DNA of 64,000 nucleotides, from the NCBI RefSeq assembly GCF_900115475.1, contig NZ_FOWP01000002.1:1-64000 (forward strand), read 5' to 3'. This stretch comes from Ectopseudomonas composti (GTDB lineage Bacteria > Pseudomonadota > Gammaproteobacteria > Pseudomonadales > Pseudomonadaceae). A model generated the notes under the pieces. That model did no database searches. It was not told the DNA's origin and worked only from the letters and a program-made list of their open reading frames with translations. Shown one piece after another: positions 8,490 through 17,262 of the stretch. Numbering within the stretch: position 1 is the stretch's first letter; each line of letters starts with the position of its first letter. The position numbers and the translations under genes are program-made.

Positions 8490-9635
8490 ATGCCGCGCCT
8501 GAAACCCCTCGCCGCCTTCGGTCTGGTCGCCTTGTTCGGCTATCAGCACAGCTTCGCCGAAGACCGGCAACTGAGCTCCGAACTGGGGCCATTGACCGTC
8601 CACACCGTCGCTGAAGGCCTGGCCAACCCCTGGGCCGTCGCCTTTTTGCCGGACGGGCAAGGCTACTTGGTCAGCGAGCGGCCGGGTGCGTTGCGCCGGG
8701 TAAGCGCCGAGGGTGAGGTATCCGCGCCACTGCGCGGCGTGCCCGAGGTGTTCGCGGTTGGTCAGGGTGGTTTGCTCGACGTGGTGCTATCGCCTGACTT
8801 TGCCGAGGACCGCCTGGTCTATCTGTCTTACGCCGAGGAGGGCGATGGCGCCGCCGGCACGGCTGTCGGGCGCGGCAAGCTGTCGGCTGATGCCTCTGCC
8901 CTGGAAGGCTTCGAGGTGATCTTCCGCCAGCAACCCAAGCTGTCCAGCGGCACGCACTTCGGTTCTCGCCTGGTGTTTGACCGCGACGGCTATCTGTTCA
9001 TCGCCCTGGGCGACAACAACAATCGCCCCACCGCGCAGGACCTCGACAAGCTGCAGGGCAAACTGGTGCGTATCTTCCCGGACGGGCGCATCCCCGAAGA
9101 CAATCCTCTCGTCAGTCGTGACGGCGTGCGTGAGGAAATCTGGTCCTACGGCCATCGCAATCAGCAGGGCGCAGCGCTCAACCCTTGGAGCGGCCACTTG
9201 TGGACTCACGAGCATGGCCCGCGTGGTGGCGACGAAATCAACATTCCCGGGGCCGGCAAGAACTACGGCTGGCCGCTGGCGACCCACGGCATCAACTACT
9301 CGATGCTGGCGATTCCCGAGGCCAAGGGCAAAACTGTGGAAGGCACCGAGCCGCCGCATCACGTCTGGGAAAAGTCACCGGCGATCAGCGGCATGGCTTT
9401 CTACGATGCTGAACGTTTCCCTGCTTGGCAGCACAACCTGTTCATCGGCGCGCTTTCCGGCCAGGCGCTGATTCGCCTGCAGCTCGATGGCGACAAGATC
9501 GTGCATGAGGAACGTTTGCTGGAGTCGTTAAACGCACGGGTACGCGACGTACGGCAGGGGGCGGACGGCTATATCTATGTGCTGACGGATGCGCCGAAAG
9601 GGCAATTGCTGCGCCTGGGTCTGGCGAGCGAGTAA
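8490..9635 (+). CDS. PQQ-dependent soluble aldose/sugar dehydrogenase (YliI-like)
   Basis: A 381-residue exported beta-propeller quinoprotein that would oxidise aldose sugars in the periplasm with PQQ as cofactor. The signal peptide ends near HSFAE; then come LANPWAVAFLPDG, GGLLDVVLSPDF, SGTHFGSRLVFDRDGYLFIALGD, SYGHRNQQGAALNPWSG and HEHGPRGGDEIN, the conserved blocks of the GSDH/Asd family. The histidine in GHRNQQG is the expected catalytic residue. ATG at 8490 has a GGAG site; an earlier ATG adds residues that spoil the signal peptide. Stands alone, 84 bp after the binding protein. Confidence 0.9.
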   Translation: MPRLKPLAAFGLVALFGYQHSFAEDRQLSSELGPLTVHTVAEGLANPWAVAFLPDGQGYLVSERPGALRRVSAEGEVSAPLRGVPEVFAVGQGGLLDVVLSPDFAEDRLVYLSYAEEGDGAAGTAVGRGKLSADASALEGFEVIFRQQPKLSSGTHFGSRLVFDRDGYLFIALGDNNNRPTAQDLDKLQGKLVRIFPDGRIPEDNPLVSRDGVREEIWSYGHRNQQGAALNPWSGHLWTHEHGPRGGDEINIPGAGKNYGWPLATHGINYSMLAIPEAKGKTVEGTEPPHHVWEKSPAISGMAFYDAERFPAWQHNLFIGALSGQALIRLQLDGDKIVHEERLLESLNARVRDVRQGADGYIYVLTDAPKGQLLRLGLASE

Positions 9636-9698
9636 CGCGGAGGAGTAACGCGAGTAAAGCGGGGGAGAGGCTGGGTGCGCGATGCGCACCCGAGGCGA

Positions 9699-9890
9699 TC
9701 ACTTCTTGCTGATGGTGATCTGACGCGTGCCGCCATAAGTCTGGCCGCTGACGCCCTTGGCGATCTGCTGGATCTCGCCGCCGCCCTGCAGGAAGGCAGC
9801 AATCTGCGCCTCGATGGACTCGCGGGTTTCCACGGCAGGGGCTGGTTTGCTGACTTTGCTGGAGGAAGACTTCACGCGCAGGGTGGCCAT
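9699..9890 (-). CDS. Conserved small basic protein, 63 aa, unknown function
   Basis: A 63-residue protein with a serine/lysine-rich start (VKSSSSKVSKP), a central acidic helix (TRESIEAQIAAFLQGGGEIQQIAKG) and a short C-terminal strand ending TRQITISKK. The helical part and clean codon use suggest a genuine gene. It resembles small conserved proteins seen in other pseudomonads, but no function is known to me. It is convergent with the sugar dehydrogenase and divergent from the S1-domain gene. Confidence 0.6.
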   Translation of the reverse strand: MATLRVKSSSSKVSKPAPAVETRESIEAQIAAFLQGGGEIQQIAKGVSGQTYGGTRQITISKK

Positions 9891-10129
9891 GACCTTGATC
9901 TCTTTCAGAAGGGCGGCCGGCCATTATGCCTCATTGAGCCTCGTTCTGCTTGGTTAATCGCCCTGATGCATACCACAACGCCGCGCATGGGCGGCTTTTC
10001 GCAGCATTTATGGCTTGTTTCCCAGGCACTTACGCCACCGCACGACCGGCCGTCGATTCGCCACGCCGCCAGCCCGGTCGCCGATTAACTCGGGTAGAAT
10101 GGCCGGCTGTTTTGGTGAGGTGAAACGCG

Positions 10130-10972
10130 ATGGCCTTGATTGGGCGGATGAATTCTTTGCAGGTGGTCAAGCACACCGACTTCGGTCTGTACCTGGACGG
10201 TGGTGCGGACGGCGAAATCCTCCTGCCCAAGCGCTACATCCCCAAGGACACGCCGAGCGAAGTCGAAGACTGGCTCAACGTGTTTCTTTACCTCGACAGC
10301 GAAGACAAGCTGATCGCCACCACGCTGAAGCCGAAGATCCAGCTTGGTGAGTTCGCCAGCCTCAAGGTGGTGGACATCAACCGCGTCGGCCTGTTCTTCG
10401 ACTGGGGCCTGCCCAAGGATCTGCTGCTGCCACACTCCGAAGAGAAGCGCCCGCTGCAGATCGGCGACTACTGCGTGATCTACCTCTACCTGGACAAACG
10501 CACCCGCCGCCTCACCGCTACCGCACGCCTGGATCGCCACCTGGACAAGGTGCCGGCCGACTATCAGGTGGGTCAGGAAGTCGATCTGTTGGTGGTCGAG
10601 CGTACCGATCTCGGTTTCAAGGCCATCATCGATGGCAAGCACTGGGGCCTGATCCACAAGAACGAGCTGTTCAAGTTCATCCGCAGTGGCATGCGCGAGA
10701 AGGGCTACATCAAGGAACTGCGCGCCGACGGCAAGATCAGCCTGAGTTTGCAGCCCATCGGTCATGAAGCCGCCAGCGGCCTGGCCGAGCAGATCATCGA
10801 GCGTTTACGTGCGCAGAATGGCGTGCTGGCACTGGGCGACAAGAGTCCGCCAGAGCTGATCTCCGAGCATTTCCGGGTCAGCAAGGGCAACTTCAAGAAG
10901 GCCATCGGCGGCCTCTACAAGCAGGGCCTGATCCGCATTCACGACGACCGTATCGAACTGCTCGACAGTTGA
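10130..10972 (+). CDS. cvfB: S1-domain RNA-binding protein, CvfB family
   Basis: A 280-residue cytosolic protein of the CvfB/YitL family: several S1-like OB folds followed by a winged-helix C-terminus. Seen here are the first S1 repeat (LQVVKHTDFGLYLDGGADGEILLPKRYIP), a second (LKVVDINRVGLFFDWGLPKDLLLP), a third (LLVVERTDLGFKAIIDGKHWGLIHKNELF) and a terminal winged helix (LISEHFRVSKGNFKKAIGGLYKQG). Family members bind RNA and affect expression of other genes post-transcriptionally. GTGAGGTG precedes the ATG. The tRNA-Thr gene follows 54 bp later with its own promoter-like sequence. Confidence 0.9.
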   Translation: MALIGRMNSLQVVKHTDFGLYLDGGADGEILLPKRYIPKDTPSEVEDWLNVFLYLDSEDKLIATTLKPKIQLGEFASLKVVDINRVGLFFDWGLPKDLLLPHSEEKRPLQIGDYCVIYLYLDKRTRRLTATARLDRHLDKVPADYQVGQEVDLLVVERTDLGFKAIIDGKHWGLIHKNELFKFIRSGMREKGYIKELRADGKISLSLQPIGHEAASGLAEQIIERLRAQNGVLALGDKSPPELISEHFRVSKGNFKKAIGGLYKQGLIRIHDDRIELLDS

Positions 10973-11026
10973 TGTTGCAGTGACTTGAGCGCAAGCGCGG
11001 CAACTCGCATAATGCCGGCGTTTCCC

Positions 11027-11102
11027 GCCGGTGTAGCTCAGTCGGTAGAGCAGCGCACTCGTAACGCGAAGGTCGTAGGTTCGATTCCTATCTCCGGCAC
11101 CA
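11027..11102 (+). tRNA. tRNA-Thr (anticodon CGT)
   Basis: A 76-nt cloverleaf with encoded CCA. Acceptor GCCGGTG pairs with CTCCGGC (one U-U mismatch); D arm GCTC/GAGC; anticodon loop CTCGTAA gives CGT; T arm contains GGTTCGATTCC. The anticodon-stem and variable region closely match E. coli thrW. A CATAAT box at 11008-11013 may be its -10, and a hairpin terminator follows. Confidence 0.96.
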
Positions 11103-11110
11103 TTTCCAGC

Positions 11111-11140
11111 AAAGGGTCAGCTTCGGCTGACCCTTTGTCG
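11111..11140 (+). terminator. Rho-independent terminator after tRNA-Thr
   Basis: An 11-bp perfect stem AAAGGGTCAGC / GCTGACCCTTT with a TTCG tetraloop (11111-11136), followed by a short T-containing tail. Confidence 0.85.
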
Positions 11141-11245
11141 TTTCAGCGCTGAAAATTCTCTCGCGCTGTTGTCAAAGCCGGTGTGATGATGATTTTCGGG
11201 TTTCAGGCGTGAGACGTCTGGCCCTGGCTCAGATGGGAGTTGCTC

Positions 11246-11572
11246 ATGTTCATTCGTTCGCTTGTGTTGATCTTGGCTGCGACGTTGGCCAGTGTTGCGT
11301 TCGCCGACCAGCCGCAGACCATTCGCGTCATTCCCAAGGTCTACGTCAGCCCAGGAGCCAGCGGCAGCGTTTCGGGTTCGTCGAGCTATGAGCAGCACAA
11401 CCTCTATGGCGGGCAACGTCTGCCGCAGGGCAGTGTGCGCCAGGAAAGCAGCTATGGCAGCTATTCCAGCGAAACCCGTGGTGGTATCCGGCAGAGCACG
11501 GAGTATCCGGGCGGGCTGATCATCGAACGCCAGCCTGGCGGCGGCAGTTATCAACAACAACGCAGCCGCTGA
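11246..11572 (+). CDS. Secreted low-complexity protein, 108 aa, unknown
   Basis: A signal peptide of about 20 residues (cleavage near VAFADQP) precedes a Gly/Ser/Tyr/Gln-rich, probably disordered chain with SGSVSGSSSYEQ and GGSYQQQRSR segments. No domain is recognised. ATG at 11246 has GGGAG upstream; a TTG two codons earlier is less likely. The gene is convergent with the following GGDEF gene, only 4 bp apart. Role in the envelope is an inference from the signal peptide. Confidence 0.68.
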   Translation: MFIRSLVLILAATLASVAFADQPQTIRVIPKVYVSPGASGSVSGSSSYEQHNLYGGQRLPQGSVRQESSYGSYSSETRGGIRQSTEYPGGLIIERQPGGGSYQQQRSR

Positions 11573-11576
11573 CGCC

Positions 11577-12623
11577 TCAGTGGCTGGCGGTAGTCTTGCT
11601 CTGGCCGCTGGGGGTGTCTGCGATCACCGCGCGATTGCGCCCCTCGCTCTTGGCTCGGTAGAGACATTCATCGGCGCGTTGCAGCCAGCTTTCCCAGTGC
11701 TCGCCACCGTGCAGGATGGCGCCGCCGATGGAGACGGTCACGGGGCCGCCCGGGCTTTCCAGCTCATTGGCTACCCTGCTCAGCAGGTTCTGCGCTGCGG
11801 CGCGCAGGCCCTCGGCCTCGGTGTTGGGCAGCAGCAGCAGGAATTCCTCGCCGCCGAAGCGGAACAACCGGTCTTGCTTGCGTGAACAGCGCATGATCAG
11901 TTCGACGAACGCCACCAGCACTTGGTCGCCGACGTGGTGGCCGAAGCGGTCGTTGATCTGTTTGAAATGGTCCAGGTCCATCACCAGCAGGCCGTAGCTA
12001 TCGCTGTGGCGGCGATGGCTGGCCATGGCGATCTTCAGTTCTTCGTTCATCGCCCGGCGGTTGCGTGCGCCGGTAAGCGGGTCATGAATGGCCAGCAATT
12101 GCAGTTGATCGCGCTGGGTGCGGGTGCGGAAGGCGAAGATGAAGCTGAGCACGCTGGCCATCATGCAGGTGACCAGGAACGACACCATCTGGTAGTGGCT
12201 TTCGAACACGCTGTCGGGCACCAGCAGGGCGTGGCTGACCAGGCAGGCCAGTACCAATGACGTCGCCAGCAGGGCCTTGCCGGGCGTGACCATGAAAAAA
12301 TTGAAGAGGATCAGCGGGTAGATCCAGAACAGGCCGTTGACCCCGAGGTTGATGGCGATCAGCGTGGAGCCGACGGAGAACACCGCAGCCAGGTAGATAC
12401 CGGGTTTGACCGTGTCACGGGTGAACCAGGCGTAGAGCACGGCAAACAGTGTGGAAAAGACGATAACGGTGTCGGCGATGCCGACCAGATAGTTGCCGTT
12501 GAGCAAGCGGTAGACGGCGTAAGGAGAGATGCCGATAACGCCGAACAGCCCCATCAGGGTGATGATCGATAGCTGGAAATCATTGCGCAGGCGCTTCAGC
12601 AAGCGAGCAGTCTGGGTAGCCAT
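11577..12623 (-). CDS. Membrane diguanylate cyclase (GGEEF)
   Basis: A 348-residue protein: an N-terminal block of about six hydrophobic segments, then a GGDEF domain with DPLTGARNRR, DHFKQINDRFGH and FRFGGEEFLLLLP, so catalysis of c-di-GMP from two GTP looks intact. An RxxD inhibitory site is not obvious. The membrane block is recognisably similar to that of the cyclase at 41733 (same order: LS..L.G..GV.GISP..V.R), so the two are paralogues. ATG at 12623 (MATQTARLL) is preferred; upstream codons look noncoding. Confidence 0.9.
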   Translation of the reverse strand: MATQTARLLKRLRNDFQLSIITLMGLFGVIGISPYAVYRLLNGNYLVGIADTVIVFSTLFAVLYAWFTRDTVKPGIYLAAVFSVGSTLIAINLGVNGLFWIYPLILFNFFMVTPGKALLATSLVLACLVSHALLVPDSVFESHYQMVSFLVTCMMASVLSFIFAFRTRTQRDQLQLLAIHDPLTGARNRRAMNEELKIAMASHRRHSDSYGLLVMDLDHFKQINDRFGHHVGDQVLVAFVELIMRCSRKQDRLFRFGGEEFLLLLPNTEAEGLRAAAQNLLSRVANELESPGGPVTVSIGGAILHGGEHWESWLQRADECLYRAKSEGRNRAVIADTPSGQSKTTASH

Positions 12624-12731
12624 AGCGTTTCTTTTCGTTGTTATGGAACAAGCATGCAGAGCTTTGACCGCTAATGGCAAGGGGCATTCCTGAGCAAAGT
12701 GCCAGTATTTTTGCCCAAGGCGACAGACTGC

Positions 12732-13142
12732 TTAGTGGGCGCGCAACGATAGTAATGACTTGCTGCGTTGATAGCGGGCCAGCCGTTCGGCTAGTTCGGC
12801 CGGAAGGGGTTGGTCGGCCCTGAAACCCAGGTGCTGATAGAAGCTCTGCAGGTCAGGGTGGCAGAACAGCCAGATCGGCTCGGGATGCTGGGCCAGGGCG
12901 TGATCGAGCAAGGCTGCGGCCACACCCTGGCGGCGCCGCGCGGGGGCGACGAACAGACCGGTGAGCCACTGCCCGTCTGCTACTGCCCGCAGGCTAAGAG
13001 CCGCAACGATTTCCCCCGCCAGCTCGGCGACCCAGATCTCGTCGCCAGCCTGGCTGCGCATCGGTGAGCGTTGGCTGCGGTAGAACTTGTCGACCAGTGG
13101 GCGCAGCAGGGGCGGAAGGCGGCGATAACAGAGTGGGCTCAT
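12732..13142 (-). CDS. GNAT family N-acetyltransferase
   Basis: A single-domain GCN5-related acetyltransferase of about 136 residues. The acetyl-CoA-binding motif A is visible as LTGLFVAPARRRQGVAAALLDHAL, followed by the motif B region LFCHPDLQSFYQHLGFRAD. Substrate unknown. Start either ATG at 13142 or GTG at 13148; neither has a strong ribosome site. Repeats of the GGTGCGC family lie upstream. Confidence 0.82.
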   Translation of the reverse strand: MSPLCYRRLPPLLRPLVDKFYRSQRSPMRSQAGDEIWVAELAGEIVAALSLRAVADGQWLTGLFVAPARRRQGVAAALLDHALAQHPEPIWLFCHPDLQSFYQHLGFRADQPLPAELAERLARYQRSKSLLSLRAH

Positions 13143-13189
13143 CGGCACAGGGCAAGCGGGGCAATGGGCTATTTAAGCAGAATCAGGCA

Positions 13190-13255
13190 GTAGGGTGCGC
13201 CGTGCGCACCGAGGTTTTTGGCGCGCACCGGTGCGCGCCAAGAACCCTACCGGGC
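13190..13255. repeat. TAGGGTGCGC-type inverted repeat
   Basis: The copy runs TAGGGTGCGCCGTGCGCACC, a spacer, then GGCGCGCACCGGTGCGCGCC and AACCCTAC. It forms nested palindromes between two minus-strand genes and belongs to the same family as the copies at 210 and 25868. Confidence 0.7.
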
Positions 13256-13258
13256 GAT

Positions 13259-13588
13259 TCAGGCTGGCGCCAGGCGGCGTCGCTCGGCGCGGATCTCCGG
13301 CAGGTCGCTACGGCGCAGATAGACGCGCAGCGGCTCGCTGAGATTCACTCGATCATCGATGCGCTGATCCTGCAACCAGGCCAGGCGCTGGCGATCCAGG
13401 CGCATCAACTCGCCTTCGTCTGCGTGCCAGACGTACTCGCAGGTGGGCGTGATGGTGTCGGCCGGTACATCGAGGCCGAAGCTGTCTTCGGAGAAACGCA
13501 GCAGGTACTGCTCGGTCTTGGCGTTGTAGCCGACGAAGCCTTGCAGTTGGTCGGCGGCCTGGCAGATCTGGGCGGACGTGATACTCAT
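13259..13588 (-). CDS. Conserved hypothetical protein, 109 aa
   Basis: A 109-residue soluble protein without recognised domains. It starts MSITSAQICQAADQLQGFVG, has a central acidic segment (EYVWHADEGELMRLDRQRLAWLQ region) and a basic end rich in arginine (YLRRSDLPEIRAERRRL). GAGG lies at a suitable distance before the ATG, and codon use is typical of the genome. No operon partner: neighbours are 116 bp and 141 bp away. Function unknown. Confidence 0.7.
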   Translation of the reverse strand: MSITSAQICQAADQLQGFVGYNAKTEQYLLRFSEDSFGLDVPADTITPTCEYVWHADEGELMRLDRQRLAWLQDQRIDDRVNLSEPLRVYLRRSDLPEIRAERRRLAPA

Positions 13589-13729
13589 GGCAAACCTCGT
13601 TTCCTGTGGGGTTTGCAGACAAGGCGAATGGTTCTGTTTATCGGCGCAGCCTAATCGCTGGCGATGTCACCCGCGTTGTCGTGGATCAAGAAACTACCGG
13701 GAGCGATTCTGACGTCACGTGCGACGGCC

Positions 13730-14149
13730 CTACAGGGTTGGCAGGCCACAGTGACGCCGTGCCAGCGCCGGCAATACCTGATCGCGCAGTAGCGGTGCCA
13801 GGTCGTCGGGCAGCGGTGCGGTGGTGTCGAGCCAGCGCAGTTCTTCCAGCTCGGCGGCGGGCTGAACGGCATGAGGCAGGGCGGCGCGAAAGATGTCAGC
13901 CTGCACCCAGGTGTCGGCCTCGTTGGCGGCGGGCGCCTGGAACTGGCCGACAGGCTGCAACGCTTCGGCGTGTAGTCGCAGCTCAAGTTCTTCGAGCAAC
14001 TCTCGTTCGAGCGCTGACAGTGCGTCTTCGCCCGGCTCGCGTTTGCCTCCAGGTAGCATGAAGAAGCGTGTGTTGCGCTTGCGCACGAGCAGCAGGCGGC
14101 CTCGCTCGTCGAACAGACAGGCAGCGGCGATATGCAGGGTGGTTTTCAT
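13730..14149 (-). CDS. NUDIX hydrolase
   Basis: A 139-residue Nudix-fold hydrolase, expected to cleave a nucleoside diphosphate linked to another moiety. The Nudix box is seen as GGKREPGEDALSALERELLE followed by E, giving the G-x5-E-x7-REL-x2-E-E pattern; the usual glycine near its end is replaced by glutamate, a small deviation that leaves the metal-binding glutamates in place. ATG at 14149 (MKTTLHIAAACLFDERGRLL) is chosen because that segment is the standard first strand. Lies 41 bp after the YebC-family gene, same strand. Confidence 0.87.
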   Translation of the reverse strand: MKTTLHIAAACLFDERGRLLLVRKRNTRFFMLPGGKREPGEDALSALERELLEELELRLHAEALQPVGQFQAPAANEADTWVQADIFRAALPHAVQPAAELEELRWLDTTAPLPDDLAPLLRDQVLPALARRHCGLPTL

Positions 14150-14190
14150 GGAGGCAGCTGTAGGCGCCCGATCCGGGCGCCCCATGCACA

Positions 14191-14892
14191 TTAGCCGGCC
14201 AGGCCGACATAGACGTTCTGCACGTCGTCGTGACCGTCGATGGCTTCGAGGAAGGCCTCGACTTCTTCCATCTGCTCCGGCGTCAGGTTGCCTACCGGGT
14301 TCTTCGGACGGTAGCCGAGCTTGGCCGAGTTGACGGTGAAACCCTGCTCCGGCAGCGCCTTGCACACGGCGTCGAGGTCGGTCGGGTCGGTGATGAACAG
14401 AGTGGCACCCTCGTCATCAGGTACGAAGTCCTGTGCACCGGCTTCGATGGCGGCCAGTTCCGGGTCGGAGTCATCTTCGCTGCTGGCTTCGATCAGGCCA
14501 ACGTGGTCGAAATCCCAGCTGACCGAGCCGGACGCACCGAGCTGGCCCTTGCGAAACAGCACGCGGATTTCGGCGACAGTGCGGTTGACGTTATCGGTCA
14601 GGCACTCGACGATCACCGGTACCTGATGCGGGGCGAAGCCTTCGTACTGGGTACGTTCGTAGTTGATCACCTCACCAGACAGCCCGGCGCCTTTCTTGAT
14701 GGCGCGCTCCAGGGTGTCCTTGGGCATCGAGGCTTTCTTGGCTTGATGCACGGCCAGGCGCAGCTTGGGGTTCATGTCCGGGTCGGCGCCGTTACGCGCG
14801 GCGAGCATGATTTCCTTCACCAGCTTGCCGAAGATCTTGCCTCGGGCATTGGCGGCGGCTTCTTTGGGTTTGGCTTTCCACTGGGCGCCCAT
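14191..14892 (-). CDS. YebC/PmpR family protein (YeeN-like, type II)
   Basis: A 233-residue YebC-family protein. The start [19 protein letters not shown], then [46 protein letters not shown]-like core and the C-terminal [17 protein letters not shown] are family signatures. The GAQWK opening and [10 protein letters not shown] mark the YeeN/YebC-II branch rather than canonical YebC. Family members have been described as DNA-binding regulators and, more recently for some, as ribosome-associated factors easing difficult peptide bonds; which applies here is not known. Start at 14892 has AGGAG upstream. Confidence 0.9.
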   Translation of the reverse strand: MGAQWKAKPKEAAANARGKIFGKLVKEIMLAARNGADPDMNPKLRLAVHQAKKASMPKDTLERAIKKGAGLSGEVINYERTQYEGFAPHQVPVIVECLTDNVNRTVAEIRVLFRKGQLGASGSVSWDFDHVGLIEASSEDDSDPELAAIEAGAQDFVPDDEGATLFITDPTDLDAVCKALPEQGFTVNSAKLGYRPKNPVGNLTPEQMEEVEAFLEAIDGHDDVQNVYVGLAG

Positions 14893-15057
14893 CTGGGGTC
14901 TCCTGGCCGATAGGTGATACGGCGTCGCGCCAGTCGAGGCGTGACGATCGGATAGGCTGCGGATTCTAGTGCGTTGTGCGGTCGACGGCACCTGCAATTT
15001 CCGTCGACGCTGATGCAGAGCCCGGCACAGTGGACCTGTACCGGGCGAAGGGGGCGG

Positions 15058-15189
15058 TCAGGCTTGGGCCGAGTGGCTACCCAGCAAAGTCTGGCCCTGT
15101 TTCTTTGCACGCTTGGCTTCGCGTTTTTCGTGCGCATTCTTCTGCGGCTTCTTCTTGCTTTCCTTGTGCGAATCTTGACTCTTGCTCAT
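15058..15189 (-). CDS. Lysine-rich small protein, 43 aa
   Basis: A very short gene encoding a highly basic, probably disordered peptide that starts MSKSQDSHKESKKKPQKNAH and continues with EKREAKRAKKQ. GGAG lies 8 nt before the ATG at 15189. About a third of residues are Lys/Arg, which suggests nucleic-acid or ribosome contact, but that is inference. The codon pattern (AAG/GAA/GCC) and ribosome site support a real gene. It lies 165 bp upstream of the YebC-family start with no shared reading. Confidence 0.6.
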   Translation of the reverse strand: MSKSQDSHKESKKKPQKNAHEKREAKRAKKQGQTLLGSHSAQA

Positions 15190-15390
15190 GGTGGTTACTC
15201 CGGAAAATGGATCATTGACTGGACATATACGTACTGGTCACTACCACCTCCTCGGCCACCGGGCCGTCTGCAGAGCACATTCACTGTATGCAGCATAGTT
15301 GCTGGAGAGTAATAGGTTGTAGCGAATCGTCGGTCGATATTTGGGCGGGCTTCTCTATGCTGATGTTTTCGCCTGGAGCAGGGGGCTGCC

Positions 15391-16101
15391 ATGTTTCGTC
15401 TCGTTCATCGTCTGGGCGTCGTCCTGGTCTGTTCATGGCTGCTGCTGGGCGCCGGGTCGAGCCTGGCGCAAGAGGCGCCACAGCGTATCGGTATCATCGG
15501 TGCCGGCAATATTGGCGCTCCGTTGGCACGGCTGTGGGTCGAAGCTGGGCATGAAGTGATGATCTCCTCGCGCCATCCGGAGCGTCTGCAGCCGTTGGCC
15601 GACGAGCTGGGTGAGCGGGCGAAAGTGGGAACACCACGCGAGGCGGCGGCCTTTGGCGAGGTGATCCTGCTGGCGGTGCCTTATGCGGCAACGCCGCAGG
15701 TCGGCCGTGACTACGCCACGGAGCTGGCTGGCAAGGTACTGCTGGACGCTGGTAATCCGCGGCCTGGGCGTGACGGGCCGATGGCCGAAGAGGCTGTCGA
15801 AATGGGCGCGGGGTTGGCCTCGCAGCAGTTTTTGCCCGGCGTGCGCCTGGTGCGCGCCTTCAACGCCATCGCCGCCTACAACCTGCGCAGCCAGGCTCAT
15901 CGTCAGGGTGAGAAGCTTGCCATTCCGCTGGCTGCCGATGATCAGGCGGCGCTCGAAGTGGCGGCACGCCTGGTGACGGATGCCGGCTTCGACCCGGTGA
16001 TCGTCGGGCCGCTCTCCAGTGCCAAATCCTTCGACTTCAACAGTGGCGTGTCGGCGCGCATGCCCACGGCCCGAGAGCTGCGCGAGCTGCTTGATCTCTG
16101 A
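15391..16101 (+). CDS. Exported NADPH-dependent F420-reductase-like protein
   Basis: A 236-residue Rossmann protein of the F420_oxidored / NADP oxidoreductase coenzyme F420-dependent type. The nucleotide loop is IGIIGAGNIGAPLARLWVEAGHEV, then SSRHPE and GNPRPGRDGP. Unusually it begins with a hydrophobic signal-like segment (VHRLGVVLVCSWLLLGAGSSLAQEA) ending in an AxA-type cleavage site, pointing to export, although NADP(H) is not normally available in the periplasm. Pseudomonads do not make F420, so the name describes the family only. Start ATG at 15391 follows a weak GGGGG site. Confidence 0.8.
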   Translation: MFRLVHRLGVVLVCSWLLLGAGSSLAQEAPQRIGIIGAGNIGAPLARLWVEAGHEVMISSRHPERLQPLADELGERAKVGTPREAAAFGEVILLAVPYAATPQVGRDYATELAGKVLLDAGNPRPGRDGPMAEEAVEMGAGLASQQFLPGVRLVRAFNAIAAYNLRSQAHRQGEKLAIPLAADDQAALEVAARLVTDAGFDPVIVGPLSSAKSFDFNSGVSARMPTARELRELLDL

Positions 16102-16170
16102 CGAGGCTTGCCTGGCACGGCCTGGCGCAGGAACATGGCGACCCTGCGCATTCGTCAGAAGGAGTTGCTC

Positions 16171-17211
16171 ATGTCGCGTTGGACGCTGATCAGCGGGTTG
16201 CTGCTGGTCTCGGGGGCCGCCCAGGCGGCCCCAGAACAGGTGCCGCTGTACCGGGAAATCAAGGATTGGGTAGTGGCCTGCGACAACCTGCGTGGTTGCC
16301 AGGCACTGAGCGCCCGCGACAGTTTCGAATACACCCCTCTGGTTCTGCACTTGCAGCGTGACGCGGGTGCTCAGGCACCGGTGCGGCTGTATGTGCGTGA
16401 CGTCGAGCAGCGTGGCTTCTCGCCACTGCTGCTCGATGGCAAACCCCTGGCGAACGCCAAGGCCTTGCAGCGGGTGGAACAGAGCGACGAGACGTTGCTG
16501 GTCGCCGAGGGTGTCGATGCGCAGGCGCTGTTGGCCGAGTTGCGCAATGGTGAGCAACTGCGCATGCCGGCTGAGCGTGAATATGACGCCGTGGTGTCGC
16601 TCAGCGGACTTTCCGCTGCCTTGCTGCTGATGGATGCCGTACAGGGGCGGGTGGATACCCGTGGTGCGCTGTATCGTCCGGGAACACGGTCGGACAGCGA
16701 GGTGCCGCCTGCACCCTCGGCACCGCTGCTGCCTGTCTATCCAGGCACCACGCCGCTGCAGGAGGCCGAGAGCCAGGCCATCGCCCAGGCCGTGATGGCG
16801 CAGACGCGCGATGCATGGAGCGAGGAGGACATGGGCGGCGAGCCGGAGGCCGAGGCCTTCGCCCTCAACGACCGCGAGGCGTTGGTGATCATTCGCACCT
16901 GGTGCGCGGCCTACAACTGCGATTTCGCTGTCTATCGTGTCGACCGGCAACCGCCCTATGCCGAGCACGACCTGCAACTCGATGCTCTGCCGCTGGGTCA
17001 TGAAGGCTTGTCGGGCTGGGTCAGCTATGCGTCGGACACCGGTGAGCTGGGCTATCTGTACAAGGGACGGGGGATTGCCGACTGCGGCGAGACGGGCGCT
17101 TGGCGCTTCGATGGCGAGCGTTTTCAGCTGGCCTCGTTCAGCTACATGGGGCGCTGTGCGGGCGGCAACCCGGGTGAGTGGCCTGAGCTATGGCGCGTGG
17201 CTGGGCCCTGA
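16171..17211 (+). CDS. DUF1176 domain-containing secreted protein
   Basis: A 346-residue exported protein of the DUF1176 family. A signal peptide (about residues 1-22, ending GAAQAA) is followed by LYREIKDWVVACDNLRGCQAL, a typical N-terminal block with paired cysteines, and later by RTWCAAYNCDFAVYRVD, ADCGETGAWRFDGERF and YMGRCAGGNPGEWPELWR. The multiple cysteines suggest disulfides in the periplasm. Function unknown. Start at 16171 is set by AAGGAG. It lies 69 bp after the F420-reductase-like gene on the same strand and may share its transcript. Confidence 0.85.
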   Translation: MSRWTLISGLLLVSGAAQAAPEQVPLYREIKDWVVACDNLRGCQALSARDSFEYTPLVLHLQRDAGAQAPVRLYVRDVEQRGFSPLLLDGKPLANAKALQRVEQSDETLLVAEGVDAQALLAELRNGEQLRMPAEREYDAVVSLSGLSAALLLMDAVQGRVDTRGALYRPGTRSDSEVPPAPSAPLLPVYPGTTPLQEAESQAIAQAVMAQTRDAWSEEDMGGEPEAEAFALNDREALVIIRTWCAAYNCDFAVYRVDRQPPYAEHDLQLDALPLGHEGLSGWVSYASDTGELGYLYKGRGIADCGETGAWRFDGERFQLASFSYMGRCAGGNPGEWPELWRVAGP

Positions 17212-17262
17212 TCTGGCGTATCGGGAGCGCTGGTGTGCATGGCGCGCCCTACCAACCGGTGT

